A DNA stretch of 64,000 nucleotides from positions 34,305-98,304 of the forward strand of contig NZ_JACXAA010000017.1 of the NCBI RefSeq assembly GCF_014699035.1. Reading direction: 5' to 3'. The stretch is from Spirosoma validum. Its GTDB lineage: Bacteria > Bacteroidota > Bacteroidia > Cytophagales > Spirosomataceae. The translations under genes were made by a program, and so were the position numbers. The notes beneath the pieces were generated by a model. It was not told where the DNA came from. It did no database searches and saw nothing but the letters and a program-made list of their open reading frames with translations. Shown here one piece after another: positions 1-8,479 of the stretch. Numbering within the stretch: position 1 is the first letter of the stretch; every line of letters begins with the position of its first letter.

Positions 1-1026
1 AAAATCTCAGGGAATTCGATTGTATTACAGAATGAAGGATCAAATCAATACAGAAGCTTGGATGGTTCAATTGATAACCAAATCAAGGCGGGTAATGAAA
101 AGCAATCTAATTCGCTAAGTACTGGACATCCTAAAACTGATGAGGTATCCAGAGCATTCCCACACAAGCCTAAAGATGTAGCCAATTTTATGAAATTGTT
201 TGATGATTCAAATGGTCTAAAATATCTGACTCACGAATTTGATGAACCAAATGCTACTTTTTATGTAGATGATTTCTTATCTAGTTCAGAAATACTATTT
301 AAAGAATATGACAAAAAGTATATAATTCCAAAATCTCTATGGAGTTTGATAGAAAATTTTGCTTTCAAGGAAGCTCCAGACTGGACTGCTGAAAAACAAA
401 TGAAAGAGGGATGGGCATCTCCAAAATGGAAAGATTGGGCTAGGCATAATGGTCATCCATTAAAAAATCGTGATTTTGAAAATATAGTACAGTCCTTTAG
501 GAAGTCTACTAGAGTAAAAAATACTTTAGATTATTTAATTAATTTAGTTATTGACGATAAGTTTAAGGAAAAAAGAAGTGAGTTTAATTTCGATTTCTTT
601 GATCTCGATAAAGCAGATTTTTATACCTATGTGGTTAACTTCAGGAGAGCTCTTCGCGCTTTGTTTGATGAAATCTGTGAGCGTCCTAAATATCCAAACG
701 TATCGATTCGATATAAAAGATTAATAGATAATGATTATAGAACCAGAGTAATAGAAATATTTCAAGAAAATTCTTATCCAACAAATAAGACTTTAGGTGA
801 AACACTGGAAAAATATAAAAAAGGTGGTGGCCATCTGTGGAATATACGTCAAAACTTATTTGGCTATTGTGATTGGTATATTGAAACTATTTGGGATGAA
901 AAACCGATACGTCTTCATCTATTAAAAGAGGGTATGAAAGACTCTAAAATTGAGTTTAATATTGAAGAATTAGAAGCTATTTCGCAACCAGGTTTTATGC
1001 ACACACTAATTTTTTATTTTAAATGA
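1..1026 (+). CDS. GHKL-ATPase-like conflict-system protein, 5' end outside window
   Basis: The frame is open from base 1, so the gene starts upstream; the first possible in-window start is a TTG at 58. I do not recognise a named family. The visible C-terminal 130 or so residues have the pattern of a divergent histidine-kinase-type ATPase: a helix around ALRALFDEICE where the N-box would lie, then a glycine segment KGGGHLWNIRQ like the ATP lid, and a closing strand GFMHTLIFYF. The stop overlaps the start of the next gene (ATGA), so the three genes at 1-3405 form an operon. Line 541-600 counts to 14 G+C of 60 (23%), far below the BREX core genes. Inference: nucleotide-binding or kinase-like input component for the receiver proteins downstream. 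The ATPase assignment is by pattern only. Confidence 0.55.
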   Translation, partial: KISGNSIVLQNEGSNQYRSLDGSIDNQIKAGNEKQSNSLSTGHPKTDEVSRAFPHKPKDVANFMKLFDDSNGLKYLTHEFDEPNATFYVDDFLSSSEILFKEYDKKYIIPKSLWSLIENFAFKEAPDWTAEKQMKEGWASPKWKDWARHNGHPLKNRDFENIVQSFRKSTRVKNTLDYLINLVIDDKFKEKRSEFNFDFFDLDKADFYTYVVNFRRALRALFDEICERPKYPNVSIRYKRLIDNDYRTRVIEIFQENSYPTNKTLGETLEKYKKGGGHLWNIRQNLFGYCDWYIETIWDEKPIRLHLLKEGMKDSKIEFNIEELEAISQPGFMHTLIFYFK

Positions 1027-1745
1027 TTTACTTATTGGATGATAACAAAGATGATAAACGGAAAACCACATTCAACGTTAGTTATGTTGATGATGGAAGC
1101 TTTAGTGATTGCCTTACAGCTATCTCACATCTACCACAAAATGCAGATTTAGGATTTATGTCGGACGCTCGTTGTCTATTTATACACGAGAGTACAGAAG
1201 ATACAGATGCAAATGCAAAGTTCATGAGTGGCTCTACGACGAACGCTCGACGCATAATTGAAGATTTATCTGATAACGGTGATAAAATACCGCTTGTGGT
1301 ATTCAGCAATCAAATGACAGGAGCTACTATTTATGACTTCGATAACAAACCGTATTGGGTTAAGCAGATTAATAAAACGTTACTTTACCAACAGCGACTT
1401 TATCCGTTTTTGAGCCATTATAGAATTACAGGCCATATTGAGTTGAGAATAATAGCCTATGGTGAAAATTATAGGTTAGTTGAGGCAGGCCGATATGCAC
1501 GTTGCCTCATAGAACCTTTAGTAATATTTGAACGAAGCCAAATGATGGACTTATCATTCCTGCCAAAATTGACTATGCTGGAACGTTTCTATGAATTTAT
1601 GAACCCCGATGGGGGTTATAACGAATTTGTAAATAGCCTGGAAGATAACCCCATTACAGTTGGTAACTTTGTTGACAATATCTCATTGGTGATTGAAAGT
1701 ATTAGCGAGAACTATGGCAAAAACACTTACGCTTGGCAAAGATGA
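1023..1745 (+). CDS. Receiver-like (probably inactive) protein
   Basis: 240 residues, ATG overlapping the previous stop by four bases. The N-terminal half follows a receiver (CheY-like) layout: strand one ends in acidic residues (MIYLLDDN), strand four is IPLVVFSN with Ser where Thr/Ser is expected, and a Lys follows in YWVKQ. The strand that should carry the phosphoacceptor Asp reads CLFIHES, with His where Asp is usual, so phosphorylation looks unlikely. The C-terminal half is helical and not recognised. Its position between an ATPase-like gene and a true receiver gene suggests an adaptor in a relay. The receiver-like fold is inferred from motif order, not from a search. Confidence 0.55.
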   Translation: MIYLLDDNKDDKRKTTFNVSYVDDGSFSDCLTAISHLPQNADLGFMSDARCLFIHESTEDTDANAKFMSGSTTNARRIIEDLSDNGDKIPLVVFSNQMTGATIYDFDNKPYWVKQINKTLLYQQRLYPFLSHYRITGHIELRIIAYGENYRLVEAGRYARCLIEPLVIFERSQMMDLSFLPKLTMLERFYEFMNPDGGYNEFVNSLEDNPITVGNFVDNISLVIESISENYGKNTYAWQR

Positions 1746-3405
1746 AAGTACTTTCGTAGCTGCTCTTGGGTTCAAATTTATTCAGTTACCTCGGTTCTTA
1801 TCGGATGATGATCGGCACGATTTCACTCTAAATACACTCAAAGAAGTTGAGTTTGATAAATTAGTTATTTTGATCGACAGTGAGGATGGCTATGATGGAC
1901 TTAAGCTTGGATTGCACATTCGGTTAACGACTCAAATGCATGAGAAGCGGTTGGTACCTATCTTGTTTATAGCTTCTGATACATTGAAAGTCATTCTACG
2001 ACAGGCTGGTATTTGGGGTCGTATTTTGACTACTAAAGGTTGTTCATTGCAGCAATTCGATGTTACAGCCATACGAAATGGATTAAACTTTCCTCCCTTA
2101 CGGTTAGAAGCCTTAGACGAGTTTCTCAGGATAATACAACTACAACCTGATGAAACGGTAGGAAGACACTCTTTAGCTAATCAGTGGGGAGCTTATGCAT
2201 TAAATAAAGCGGCCGGCACCAATGCTTTAAGTAAGAACGAATCACTGGTAAAAGCCCAAAAGCAGCTGTATTTTAAATACATCGAATCAATAAATAATAC
2301 GTCGAAGCACGTTTCTGTACCAGCTAACCCAGCGGCAAAACCAGTATCATCGACCCCAGTTCAGGTTAATGCAACTGGAAAAAAAATTCTATTAATTGAT
2401 GATGAAGCTGACAAAGGATGGAGCGACGTTTTACGCGTTATTTTTAAGGTTAGCGATCCGCAAGATTTTATTGTAGTTAATCGGCGTGTATCAGGTTGGT
2501 CTGATTTTAAAGATGAGGAAAAGAAGTTAATTATTGAGACAGGCTTTGATTTGTTTTTAGTTGACATGCGCCTAACAGGTAAGGAAGAGGAGGAAGCAGT
2601 CGAGCCTAATAAGTTTTCTGGTACAGATGTAGTGCGGTATATTAAACATGATAACAACGGTAATCAAGTTATAGTGTTCACTGCTTCTAATAAAGTTTGG
2701 AATTTAAAAGCATTACTTGATAATGGCGCTGATGGGTATTATATAAAGGAATCTCCAGAATATAATTTCTCACAGAGTTTCTCAGTTGAGAATTTTATGA
2801 ATTTTAAAGCTGAGGCTGAATATTGTTTGCGTCGATCTTTCCTTAAAGAAATGTTTAAAAAAACGCACACATTAAAAGGTTCTTTACTGGAAAAGAAGAA
2901 GAGAAGAATAATAAATAAAGAATTAGCAGTGGAAATTTCTCGTTACTTAAATTATTCTTATGATTCTATTACAGACTATAAAACGGATAATACTTCTCAA
3001 ATTGGTTTGAGTATGGCTTATACCCTTTACTTTCTCATACTAGAAGCTCTGTTTAAACAATTGATTGATTATGACGGAGAAGTAAGTGGGAATATATATA
3101 AATTTCAATTTAGAAAAGGGGGTTACCTTAAGAAGTTTAATACTGATACAGGACTAAGTACTGGCCACGATTTAGAAATACAAACTAATGACCATCATTT
3201 TAGCCCTAATATACCGTATAAGCAACAATTGTTCAATGTGATTCATTTCGCTGGTTTCTCTTCAGATAGAACTGTAGATATAGTTAGCAAAAGGAATGCA
3301 TTTCAGCATCCTGACCTTACAAAGAACGAGTCATTTGCCGAAATTAATCTTCAAGACGTGATTATGATATTTGAAGTGGTTTATAAGTTGGTATCTGAGT
3401 TATAA
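1714..3405 (+). CDS. Response regulator with C-terminal HEPN-type domain
   Basis: An in-frame TTG exists at 1693, but the ATG at 1714 is preferred (563 residues); it overlaps the previous gene by 32 bases. Residues 1-150 look like a degenerate receiver (LVILIDSEDGYDG, then LVPILFIAS). A full receiver domain follows: acidic pair D229/D230, phosphoacceptor D284 (FLVDMRLTG), T323 (VFTAS) and K345 (YYIKES). The C-terminal helical region ends with R527-N528-x3-H532 (RNAFQH), the R-x4-6-H signature of HEPN domains, many of which are RNases. I infer a phosphorylation-gated HEPN effector. The receiver is seen directly; the HEPN call rests on one motif in a helical context. No DNA-binding domain is visible, so it is not an ordinary transcription regulator. 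Confidence 0.75.
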   Translation: MAKTLTLGKDESTFVAALGFKFIQLPRFLSDDDRHDFTLNTLKEVEFDKLVILIDSEDGYDGLKLGLHIRLTTQMHEKRLVPILFIASDTLKVILRQAGIWGRILTTKGCSLQQFDVTAIRNGLNFPPLRLEALDEFLRIIQLQPDETVGRHSLANQWGAYALNKAAGTNALSKNESLVKAQKQLYFKYIESINNTSKHVSVPANPAAKPVSSTPVQVNATGKKILLIDDEADKGWSDVLRVIFKVSDPQDFIVVNRRVSGWSDFKDEEKKLIIETGFDLFLVDMRLTGKEEEEAVEPNKFSGTDVVRYIKHDNNGNQVIVFTASNKVWNLKALLDNGADGYYIKESPEYNFSQSFSVENFMNFKAEAEYCLRRSFLKEMFKKTHTLKGSLLEKKKRRIINKELAVEISRYLNYSYDSITDYKTDNTSQIGLSMAYTLYFLILEALFKQLIDYDGEVSGNIYKFQFRKGGYLKKFNTDTGLSTGHDLEIQTNDHHFSPNIPYKQQLFNVIHFAGFSSDRTVDIVSKRNAFQHPDLTKNESFAEINLQDVIMIFEVVYKLVSEL

Positions 3406-3419
3406 AAAAGCAGATCTAA

Positions 3420-3644
3420 TGTATAAGCACTGCATTTCTACTTCCAACCTTTGAGCCAGAAATCAACATCTCTACCACACCATGTCTAGTATTTTATCTT
3501 ACTTTGCTAAACTTAACTGAGGGCCAGTGGAAAGCAGCTTTACACATTGAGAAATTTTTGAATAGATCTGGGGAAGCACTGCTATCGTTTGATAAAGTTA
3601 AGCAGACGTATGCCTGGAAGGCTCTTCAACTAAAAAGCACCTAA
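3420..3644 (+). pseudogene. Coding-like fragment without a start
   Basis: An open frame of 74 codons with no ATG ends at TAA 3642-3644. Its last third (LTEGQWKAALHIEKFLNR, then SGEALLSFDKVKQTYAWK) has protein-like composition. It may be the 3' remnant of a deleted gene. No family is recognised. The rest of 3406-3668 holds nothing else that I can see. Confidence 0.3.
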
Positions 3645-3668
3645 TCAAAACCCTCTCCTACATTGCGA

Positions 3669-4157
3669 TCAATAATGCAATGGTACTCTCACGCACTTAC
3701 AGTCGCTGTTGTACACGTAATGTTTACCCGCTTCAATAGTACCTTTTGACGGAGCTGCCCTAAGAATTAAATTTAAAGCTCCGTCTTCTGCGTGCTCCAA
3801 CTGGCCCAATTGCATTAAAAACTGAAACTCGGCGGCATTCGGGTACTTATCTAACGTAGCTTTAATCGCCTGATAGCTTTGCTGTTGGGAATAAAACCAA
3901 CTCACTATAGCAATAGTAAGCATTATTGGTATAGTCCAAACTCCATTACGACCTACACCGTACCAGAAAGCCGCCTTGGGATTATCGGTTTGCAATGGTT
4001 GCTGACTTTCTCTGATACCAGCTGTTGCCTGTTGAATAAGCGTTTGATAGCGGCTACCAACTTCATCAACTTCAAGTAGCAATAAAGCCCCTGTTTTACC
4101 TACGTCAAATCCATATTTGCGTTGTGCCGCTGCCCGTCGATCGTCAATGACCTGCAT
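3669..4157 (-). CDS. Small membrane protein next to parA-like gene
   Basis: 162 residues. One membrane segment is visible at roughly residues 72-90 (VWTIPIMLTIAIVSWFY), preceded by a charged N-terminal part and followed by a soluble tail. The ATG at 4157 overlaps the end of the ParA-like gene by 14 bases, so the two are co-transcribed. Genes of this kind sit behind ParA-like genes in Bacteroidota mobilisable elements. The function is unknown; a role in conjugative transfer or element maintenance is an inference from position. Confidence 0.6.
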   Translation of the reverse strand: MQVIDDRRAAAQRKYGFDVGKTGALLLLEVDEVGSRYQTLIQQATAGIRESQQPLQTDNPKAAFWYGVGRNGVWTIPIMLTIAIVSWFYSQQQSYQAIKATLDKYPNAAEFQFLMQLGQLEHAEDGALNLILRAAPSKGTIEAGKHYVYNSDCKCVRVPLHY

Positions 4158-4875
4158 TACTCTGTTCGGTTACTAATTGCTCAATTTCCCGCTCCATTAA
4201 CATACGCTCTAAGAAGTCATATTCAGATAAGCCTTTGCCTAATTGCGCATAATGAATAATCTGCTTGCCAACCTCACTATCGGCATCGATGTTGCCGAAA
4301 TTTTGCAGAGGTATAGCATTTGATTGACAAAACTGTTGTAGTACAGTTTGTTGATCTGAGCGGGCTGGCCCCACGAACCCGTATTGGTTGGCATGTACAA
4401 TGACCGGAAATAATTGACCAAGCAAGGTCACTACATCCACAAGGTATTCAATACAAGGTTTGAACGCCGTATTACCACCAATGACAATATGGAAAATAAA
4501 CTGGCCTTGTGTTTGCTGCTCAACCCGTTTGAAAAGCGCTGCTGGAATATCCCGTCGAAGTAAGGCGGGAAGTTGTTCGGACTCTGGTGCTCCAAAATCT
4601 AAAAAATACTTATTATAGGAAAGTGCCGATAACTCCAATACCGATCGAAGTAGTAATTGCCGATCTTGTTTATCGCGCTCGTTGAAAAGAGAAAGCTTAG
4701 CTACCCGTTTCTGGCTTCTAAGGAAGGCCAATTGGCGATCACTAGTTTTTGTAGAGTTATCTACATCTAAAAACAAAACGGAGGGTTCATGTTCATTCGC
4801 CAGCGCATAGAGGTATGTCAAAAATGATTTACCTACGCCACCTTTGGCTTGAAGGATAAAGTGAAATTGTTTCAT
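4144..4875 (-). CDS. ParA/MinD-family ATPase
   Basis: 243 residues. The deviant Walker A motif KGGVGKS lies at residues 11-17, followed by the Walker A' strand VLFLDVDNST. This places it in the ParA/MinD/Soj ATPase family (established knowledge: partitioning, positioning or conjugation accessory roles). It runs in an operon 4898-5239 > this gene > 3669-4157, divergent from the mobC/relaxase pair. The expected role is partitioning of the element or help in relaxosome function. No ParB-like partner is obvious; the upstream 113-residue protein is a candidate DNA-binding partner. Confidence 0.8.
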   Translation of the reverse strand: MKQFHFILQAKGGVGKSFLTYLYALANEHEPSVLFLDVDNSTKTSDRQLAFLRSQKRVAKLSLFNERDKQDRQLLLRSVLELSALSYNKYFLDFGAPESEQLPALLRRDIPAALFKRVEQQTQGQFIFHIVIGGNTAFKPCIEYLVDVVTLLGQLFPVIVHANQYGFVGPARSDQQTVLQQFCQSNAIPLQNFGNIDADSEVGKQIIHYAQLGKGLSEYDFLERMLMEREIEQLVTEQSNAGH

Positions 4876-4897
4876 CGGTTTGCTCGGTAAATAGTGA

Positions 4898-5239
4898 TTA
4901 GCTTGCTAGGAATTGGATGAGTGAAGATTGCTTAGTAAGTGAATCTAAATCGGGTACTGTTACGGCAAGTGCTTGGGGATTAGGGCTAACTATTACTGAT
5001 TTACCTACTGATTTCATCGCTAGTTTAGATCGTCTGGGTTTATGTTTAGATCGGATGTGATAAATAATACTGGGACCTACCTCTATGCCCAAATCATCTG
5101 AAATTTTTTGGGCCAGTACATCAGCCGTTAGGGGAGATTCAAACCATTCTTGGTAGTGTAAAAAGAGCAGGTCTCTGCGTTTTGTATTACGTTTTCGAAA
5201 AGCATAGAGCAAGTCCTTTTTCGTCGTAGCGTTCATCAT
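4898..5239 (-). CDS. Small basic protein, possible HTH DNA-binding
   Basis: 113 residues with a basic N-terminus (FRKRNTKRRDLLFLHYQEW). A helix-turn-helix-like stretch runs from about residue 38 to 66 (LTADVLAQKISDDLGIEVGPS, then IIYHIRSKHKPRRSK). It is the first gene of the operon with the ParA-like gene. It is read away from the mobC/relaxase genes across a 198-base spacer. Likely a relaxosome or partition DNA-binding protein; no family name is recognised. Confidence 0.55.
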   Translation of the reverse strand: MMNATTKKDLLYAFRKRNTKRRDLLFLHYQEWFESPLTADVLAQKISDDLGIEVGPSIIYHIRSKHKPRRSKLAMKSVGKSVIVSPNPQALAVTVPDLDSLTKQSSLIQFLAS

Positions 5240-5437
5240 ATGTCTACAATTGATTTTTACTTAAAAATACATCATTTCGGCTAATTATTATAGATTTGTC
5301 AAATAAATGTTAGAAAAAATGTTATTATTAGAATATTTTAGGCTAATTATTAGAAGATTGATAATTTTTATTTGGAGCGAGTTGTCTTTTCGCCGGGGGA
5401 AAATGATTGTTTCACTTAGAATTCTCTAAATCTGTCT
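5240..5437. promoter_or_regulatory. Divergent spacer with direct repeats, candidate oriT
   Basis: This AT-rich spacer between the divergent parA-like and mobC operons carries two exact copies of GGCTAATTATTA, at 5279-5290 and 5341-5352, 62 bases apart. A GC-rich patch (TCGCCGGGGGAAAA, around 5389-5403) lies just before the MobC-like gene. Relaxase operons often carry oriT here. The nic site cannot be located from sequence alone. Confidence 0.4.
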
Positions 5438-5917
5438 ATGGAACAAGGCCATACTTTCAACCAAGATTCGCAAGCTAAGCGCTCGGGACGCCCAACCAAA
5501 AAAGCGGAGCAGATTCGGTGTCATAAAGTGACGATTGCCTTAACCGAAAGCGAATATCAATACTTTAAAAAACTAGCTGGTCATGAACCGTTATTTGTAC
5601 CTACTGGCCGTAATGCAAGGCCAAAACGACAGCATGGATCAATGGCTGGGCTAATTAGGCGTTTAATGAAAATGAACGGGCTGGGTAAAGGACTGTCGCC
5701 TTTAGCAACCGTTGAGCAAGAGCGGATTTTAGGACAGTTAGCAAATCAGTCTAATTACTTACAGCAACTGGGGAGACAGGCGGATGCAGGAGGATTTCTG
5801 GCGGTGGTTGTACAAGTAACAAGCCTCATACAAAGAATAAGCGCTATACTAGATGAATATGATCGAATTCGAAGAATTGATCGGAAGGGTGTACCTATTA
5901 TCAACGTACCCATATGA
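5438..5917 (+). CDS. mobC: MobC-like relaxosome accessory protein
   Basis: 159 residues, ending four bases into the relaxase gene (coupled translation). A basic N-terminus (KRSGRPTKKAEQIR) leads into a ribbon-helix-helix-like segment, HKVTIALTESEYQYFKKLAG. A middle stretch, SMAGLIRRLMKMNG, is followed by a C-terminal helical segment like the bacterial MobC domain (NQSNYLQQLGRQAD). This matches plasmid mobilisation MobC proteins, which bind near oriT and help the relaxase nick. The symbol describes the role, not proven orthology. Confidence 0.75.
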   Translation: MEQGHTFNQDSQAKRSGRPTKKAEQIRCHKVTIALTESEYQYFKKLAGHEPLFVPTGRNARPKRQHGSMAGLIRRLMKMNGLGKGLSPLATVEQERILGQLANQSNYLQQLGRQADAGGFLAVVVQVTSLIQRISAILDEYDRIRRIDRKGVPIINVPI

Positions 5918-6807
5918 TTGCTAAAGTAAGTATAGGACGTAGCTTTAGTGGGGTAGTACGGTATCTATTCGAAGGCCATCATGACGATTTACAGGTTAAC
6001 AAGCAGGCCGAAATTTTGGCGGCTAATGGCGTACGGTTAGGATCAATGGAACAGATGATATCGGATTTCAATCGGCACAGAGTACTTAATACAGACTTAG
6101 GGGTTGCGGTATGGCATACTGCCTTAGCATTTCATGCGGATGACCGCCCCAAACTGACTGACCCTAAATTAATTGGGTTAGCTGAGGATTATATGCGGGA
6201 ACTCCGTCTTGATCCCGATAATATACAGTGGCTGTTAGTAAAACATAATGATACCGCTCATCCCCATATCCATTTAGTGATGAGTCGGGTAGATTTTGAT
6301 GGCCGTACGGTTGACAAAAGTTTTTGCAAAGATCGTAGCCGCGAAGCAGCCAAACGTATTGCCAAACGACAAGGTCTGATCGTTGCTGCAGAACGGCAGC
6401 GTTCTAACATAGTTAACGGGCGAGTGATGTCTGCGGAATGGATGGATGCTAAACGCCAAATTCAGGCGGTTGTAGTTGCAGAACTTCCTAATGTTTCTTC
6501 TCTGGTTGAGCTGGCTCAAAAGCTTCAATTACAGCAAATTCAGATCCATTTCCAGCATAGAAAGCAGAAAAAGGGGAAAGGAGCTATAACAGGAATTACG
6601 TTTGAAGCCAACGGTCATTTCATTCGAGGACGTAACATCGGTAAAGAGTTTAGCGCAGGGCCACTACAAAAACAGATACAGCAATCGCTACTGAACACTC
6701 GCTCGCCTAAAGAGCAATTAGAAGCTTCCAAGAAGATTATAGTAGATCCTCAAAAAGTAGTAAAACATGGTCGCCAAAACAGCTTATTTAGCCATAGAAT
6801 ACATTAA
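5914..6807 (+). CDS. Relaxase / mobilisation nuclease
   Basis: 297 residues. N-terminal relaxase features include GVVRYLFEGHHDD and the metal-binding histidine triad H116-P-H118-I-H120 followed by LVMSRVD (motif III, HxHLVxxRV). Expected chemistry is a strand-specific nick at oriT with covalent tyrosine attachment; the nucleophile tyrosine is likely Tyr17 (VVRYLF). The protein is near the short end for the MobA/BmgA-type relaxases of Bacteroidota elements and ends without a helicase or primase domain. It makes the element mobilisable but not self-transmissible, since no type IV secretion genes are in the window. The neighbour downstream is convergent, 31 bases away. Confidence 0.9.
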   Translation: MIAKVSIGRSFSGVVRYLFEGHHDDLQVNKQAEILAANGVRLGSMEQMISDFNRHRVLNTDLGVAVWHTALAFHADDRPKLTDPKLIGLAEDYMRELRLDPDNIQWLLVKHNDTAHPHIHLVMSRVDFDGRTVDKSFCKDRSREAAKRIAKRQGLIVAAERQRSNIVNGRVMSAEWMDAKRQIQAVVVAELPNVSSLVELAQKLQLQQIQIHFQHRKQKKGKGAITGITFEANGHFIRGRNIGKEFSAGPLQKQIQQSLLNTRSPKEQLEASKKIIVDPQKVVKHGRQNSLFSHRIH

Positions 6808-6838
6808 CTGGCCATAGAATTAAAAGCCTAATCATTTA

Positions 6839-8293
6839 TTAGTCAGCCTTGTTATGTAACGTAATATCATACTGTCTAATCTTATTGACCAACGTATTTA
6901 TTGAGCCATAACCTAAGGCTTCACAGGCCTTTGCCTTATTACCGGAAAAGTAAATTAAGGCTTTTCGAATTAACTCTTTTTCATGAGAAGACCAGTCGAA
7001 GCTAGCCAGATCATCAGCGGGCTGGGTTAACCAAGATGGTAAATCATCAACGTCAACTTTATCTATGTAAAAGACATATAGGGATTCGATTAGATTCTCT
7101 AACTCGCGCACATTACCTGGAAACTGATACTGATCCAAAGCTCGATAAACGGCTGTTGACAACACCAATCGTTTAGGCCGACGGAAGATTTGTTGTTTTT
7201 TGCGCAGAAAGTGATCCAGTAAAGCTCTTTTTTCTTCCTGACCTCTCTCAGAGAGCGCTGGTAAACGTAATTCGGCTACGGATAGCCGATAAAACAAATC
7301 CCATCGGAAGCGCCCTTTTCCACACGCTTCTCGTAACGATTGGTGAGTGGCCGCTATAATCCGTACATCTGATTTCCGGTCTTTGGTTGATCCTACGGGT
7401 GTATAATCCCCGGTTTGTAATACGCGCAGCAGGCTTTGTTGCATGTAAGGAGTTATATCCCCGATTTCGTCCAAAAACAACGTTCCTCCTTTAGCTATAT
7501 CGAAGAAGCCATCAGTCCGTTTCTCCGCTCCGGTAAAAGCGCCTTTCTCATAGCCGAACAGTCGAGACTCCAGCAATGAATCCCCGAAAGCTGAGCAGTT
7601 AATAGCCACAAACTTTCCTGTACGTCGTTCCGAATGTTCGTGGATATAGCGGGCAAGGTGTTCCTTACCCGTACCACTGGCACCCTGAATGAGGCACGTG
7701 ACCTTATCCGTCTGAGCCAGTTTGTCGGCTCGATCATACACTGTTTTAAGCGTTGGAGTAATCAGATAGTCCGACGCATCTGTATGTCCAGCGTCTTGAA
7801 GACCTTCCTTAACCAGTACAGATACCGGAATCACGGATTGCTCTACGTCTACCGCCACCAATTCAGGTCGGTTTGTCTTTGTAAAACGAGGAGCCCGAGT
7901 TTGGTATAGAGTAGTAGGTAGCTTTAACGATTGGTGACAGAAATACCAGGCTACCTGCATGGCTGGAGTACCCGGTGAAATAAACAGGTCGATCTGATCG
8001 GCTTGTAAACTCAGCAGCAACGCTTCTATTTTGGTCTTGATCTCGGGCATATCAATAATGTCCCGAATGGCCATATACCGTCCTTCCAGTTTATCCTTAT
8101 GGGCAGGAAAATCGAGGGATAACCGATTAATGAGTTTTTCTAACCGGAGGTCCTCACCCGTCATGGACGAGAGTATAATATGCCTGTCATGATTGAAAAA
8201 ATACTGATAAAACTGATAGGTTGGCCCATTTGTATCGACCTCAGCATCCACAAAATCATTTTTGAAAGCATACCAGGATAATAAAATTTTCAT
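6839..8293 (-). CDS. CARF-domain sigma-54-dependent activator (RtcR-like)
   Basis: 484 residues in three parts. Residues 1-150 resemble the CARF domain of RtcR; the stretch IDLFISPGTPAMQVAWYFC followed by LPTTLYQTRAPRF lines up with the RtcR CARF core. Next comes an AAA+ sigma-54 activator domain with Walker A GASGTGKEH, the sigma-54-contact loop GAFTGA and Walker B GGTLFLDEIGDI. A Fis-type HTH follows at the C-terminus (NKAKACEALGYGSINTLVNK). CARF domains bind nucleotide ligands (cyclic oligoadenylates, or RNA ends in RtcR). No rtcA or rtcB is nearby; instead the gene diverges from the BREX helicase, whose spacer holds a -24/-12 promoter. I infer that it switches BREX on in response to an RNA-derived signal. 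Confidence 0.88.
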   Translation of the reverse strand: MKILLSWYAFKNDFVDAEVDTNGPTYQFYQYFFNHDRHIILSSMTGEDLRLEKLINRLSLDFPAHKDKLEGRYMAIRDIIDMPEIKTKIEALLLSLQADQIDLFISPGTPAMQVAWYFCHQSLKLPTTLYQTRAPRFTKTNRPELVAVDVEQSVIPVSVLVKEGLQDAGHTDASDYLITPTLKTVYDRADKLAQTDKVTCLIQGASGTGKEHLARYIHEHSERRTGKFVAINCSAFGDSLLESRLFGYEKGAFTGAEKRTDGFFDIAKGGTLFLDEIGDITPYMQQSLLRVLQTGDYTPVGSTKDRKSDVRIIAATHQSLREACGKGRFRWDLFYRLSVAELRLPALSERGQEEKRALLDHFLRKKQQIFRRPKRLVLSTAVYRALDQYQFPGNVRELENLIESLYVFYIDKVDVDDLPSWLTQPADDLASFDWSSHEKELIRKALIYFSGNKAKACEALGYGSINTLVNKIRQYDITLHNKAD

Positions 8294-8326
8294 ATCAAAA
8301 ATTGATGAGTAAAATCAGAAATTGAT
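8294..8326. promoter_or_regulatory. Paired near-palindromic boxes (candidate activator sites)
   Basis: ATCAAAAATTGAT (8294-8306) and ATCAGAAATTGAT (8314-8326) share the consensus ATCARAAATTGAT. Each is a near-palindrome, and starts are 20 bases apart, about two helical turns. They lie upstream of the -24/-12 element, and the first abuts the start codon of the CARF activator. This fits an upstream activator site with autoregulation (inference). Confidence 0.55.
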
Positions 8327-8368
8327 ATTAATAGTACGAAAAATAACTAAAATAAGCTAGTATTTGGG

Positions 8369-8386
8369 TTGGTCCTTAATTTGCCA
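8369..8386 (+). promoter_or_regulatory. Sigma-54 (-24/-12) promoter of the BREX operon
   Basis: TTGGTCCTTAATTTGCCA has TTGG and TTGC with exactly ten bases between GG (8371-8372) and GC (8383-8384), the strict sigma-54 spacing. Transcription would start near 8395, about 85 bases before the helicase ATG. A sigma-54 activator is encoded divergently right beside it. Confidence 0.75.
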
Positions 8387-8479
8387 TATGTACTGTAACA
8401 GATGAAAATGGGTGATTAGTATTCACCTTTTACTATCTGATCAGATTAAGGAAAACAGTCACGTAAACACTTGTCATCT

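Noticed and set aside
6839..8293. RtcR regulating an RNA repair operon
   Set aside because: No rtcA or rtcB gene is nearby; the divergent neighbour is the BREX helicase.
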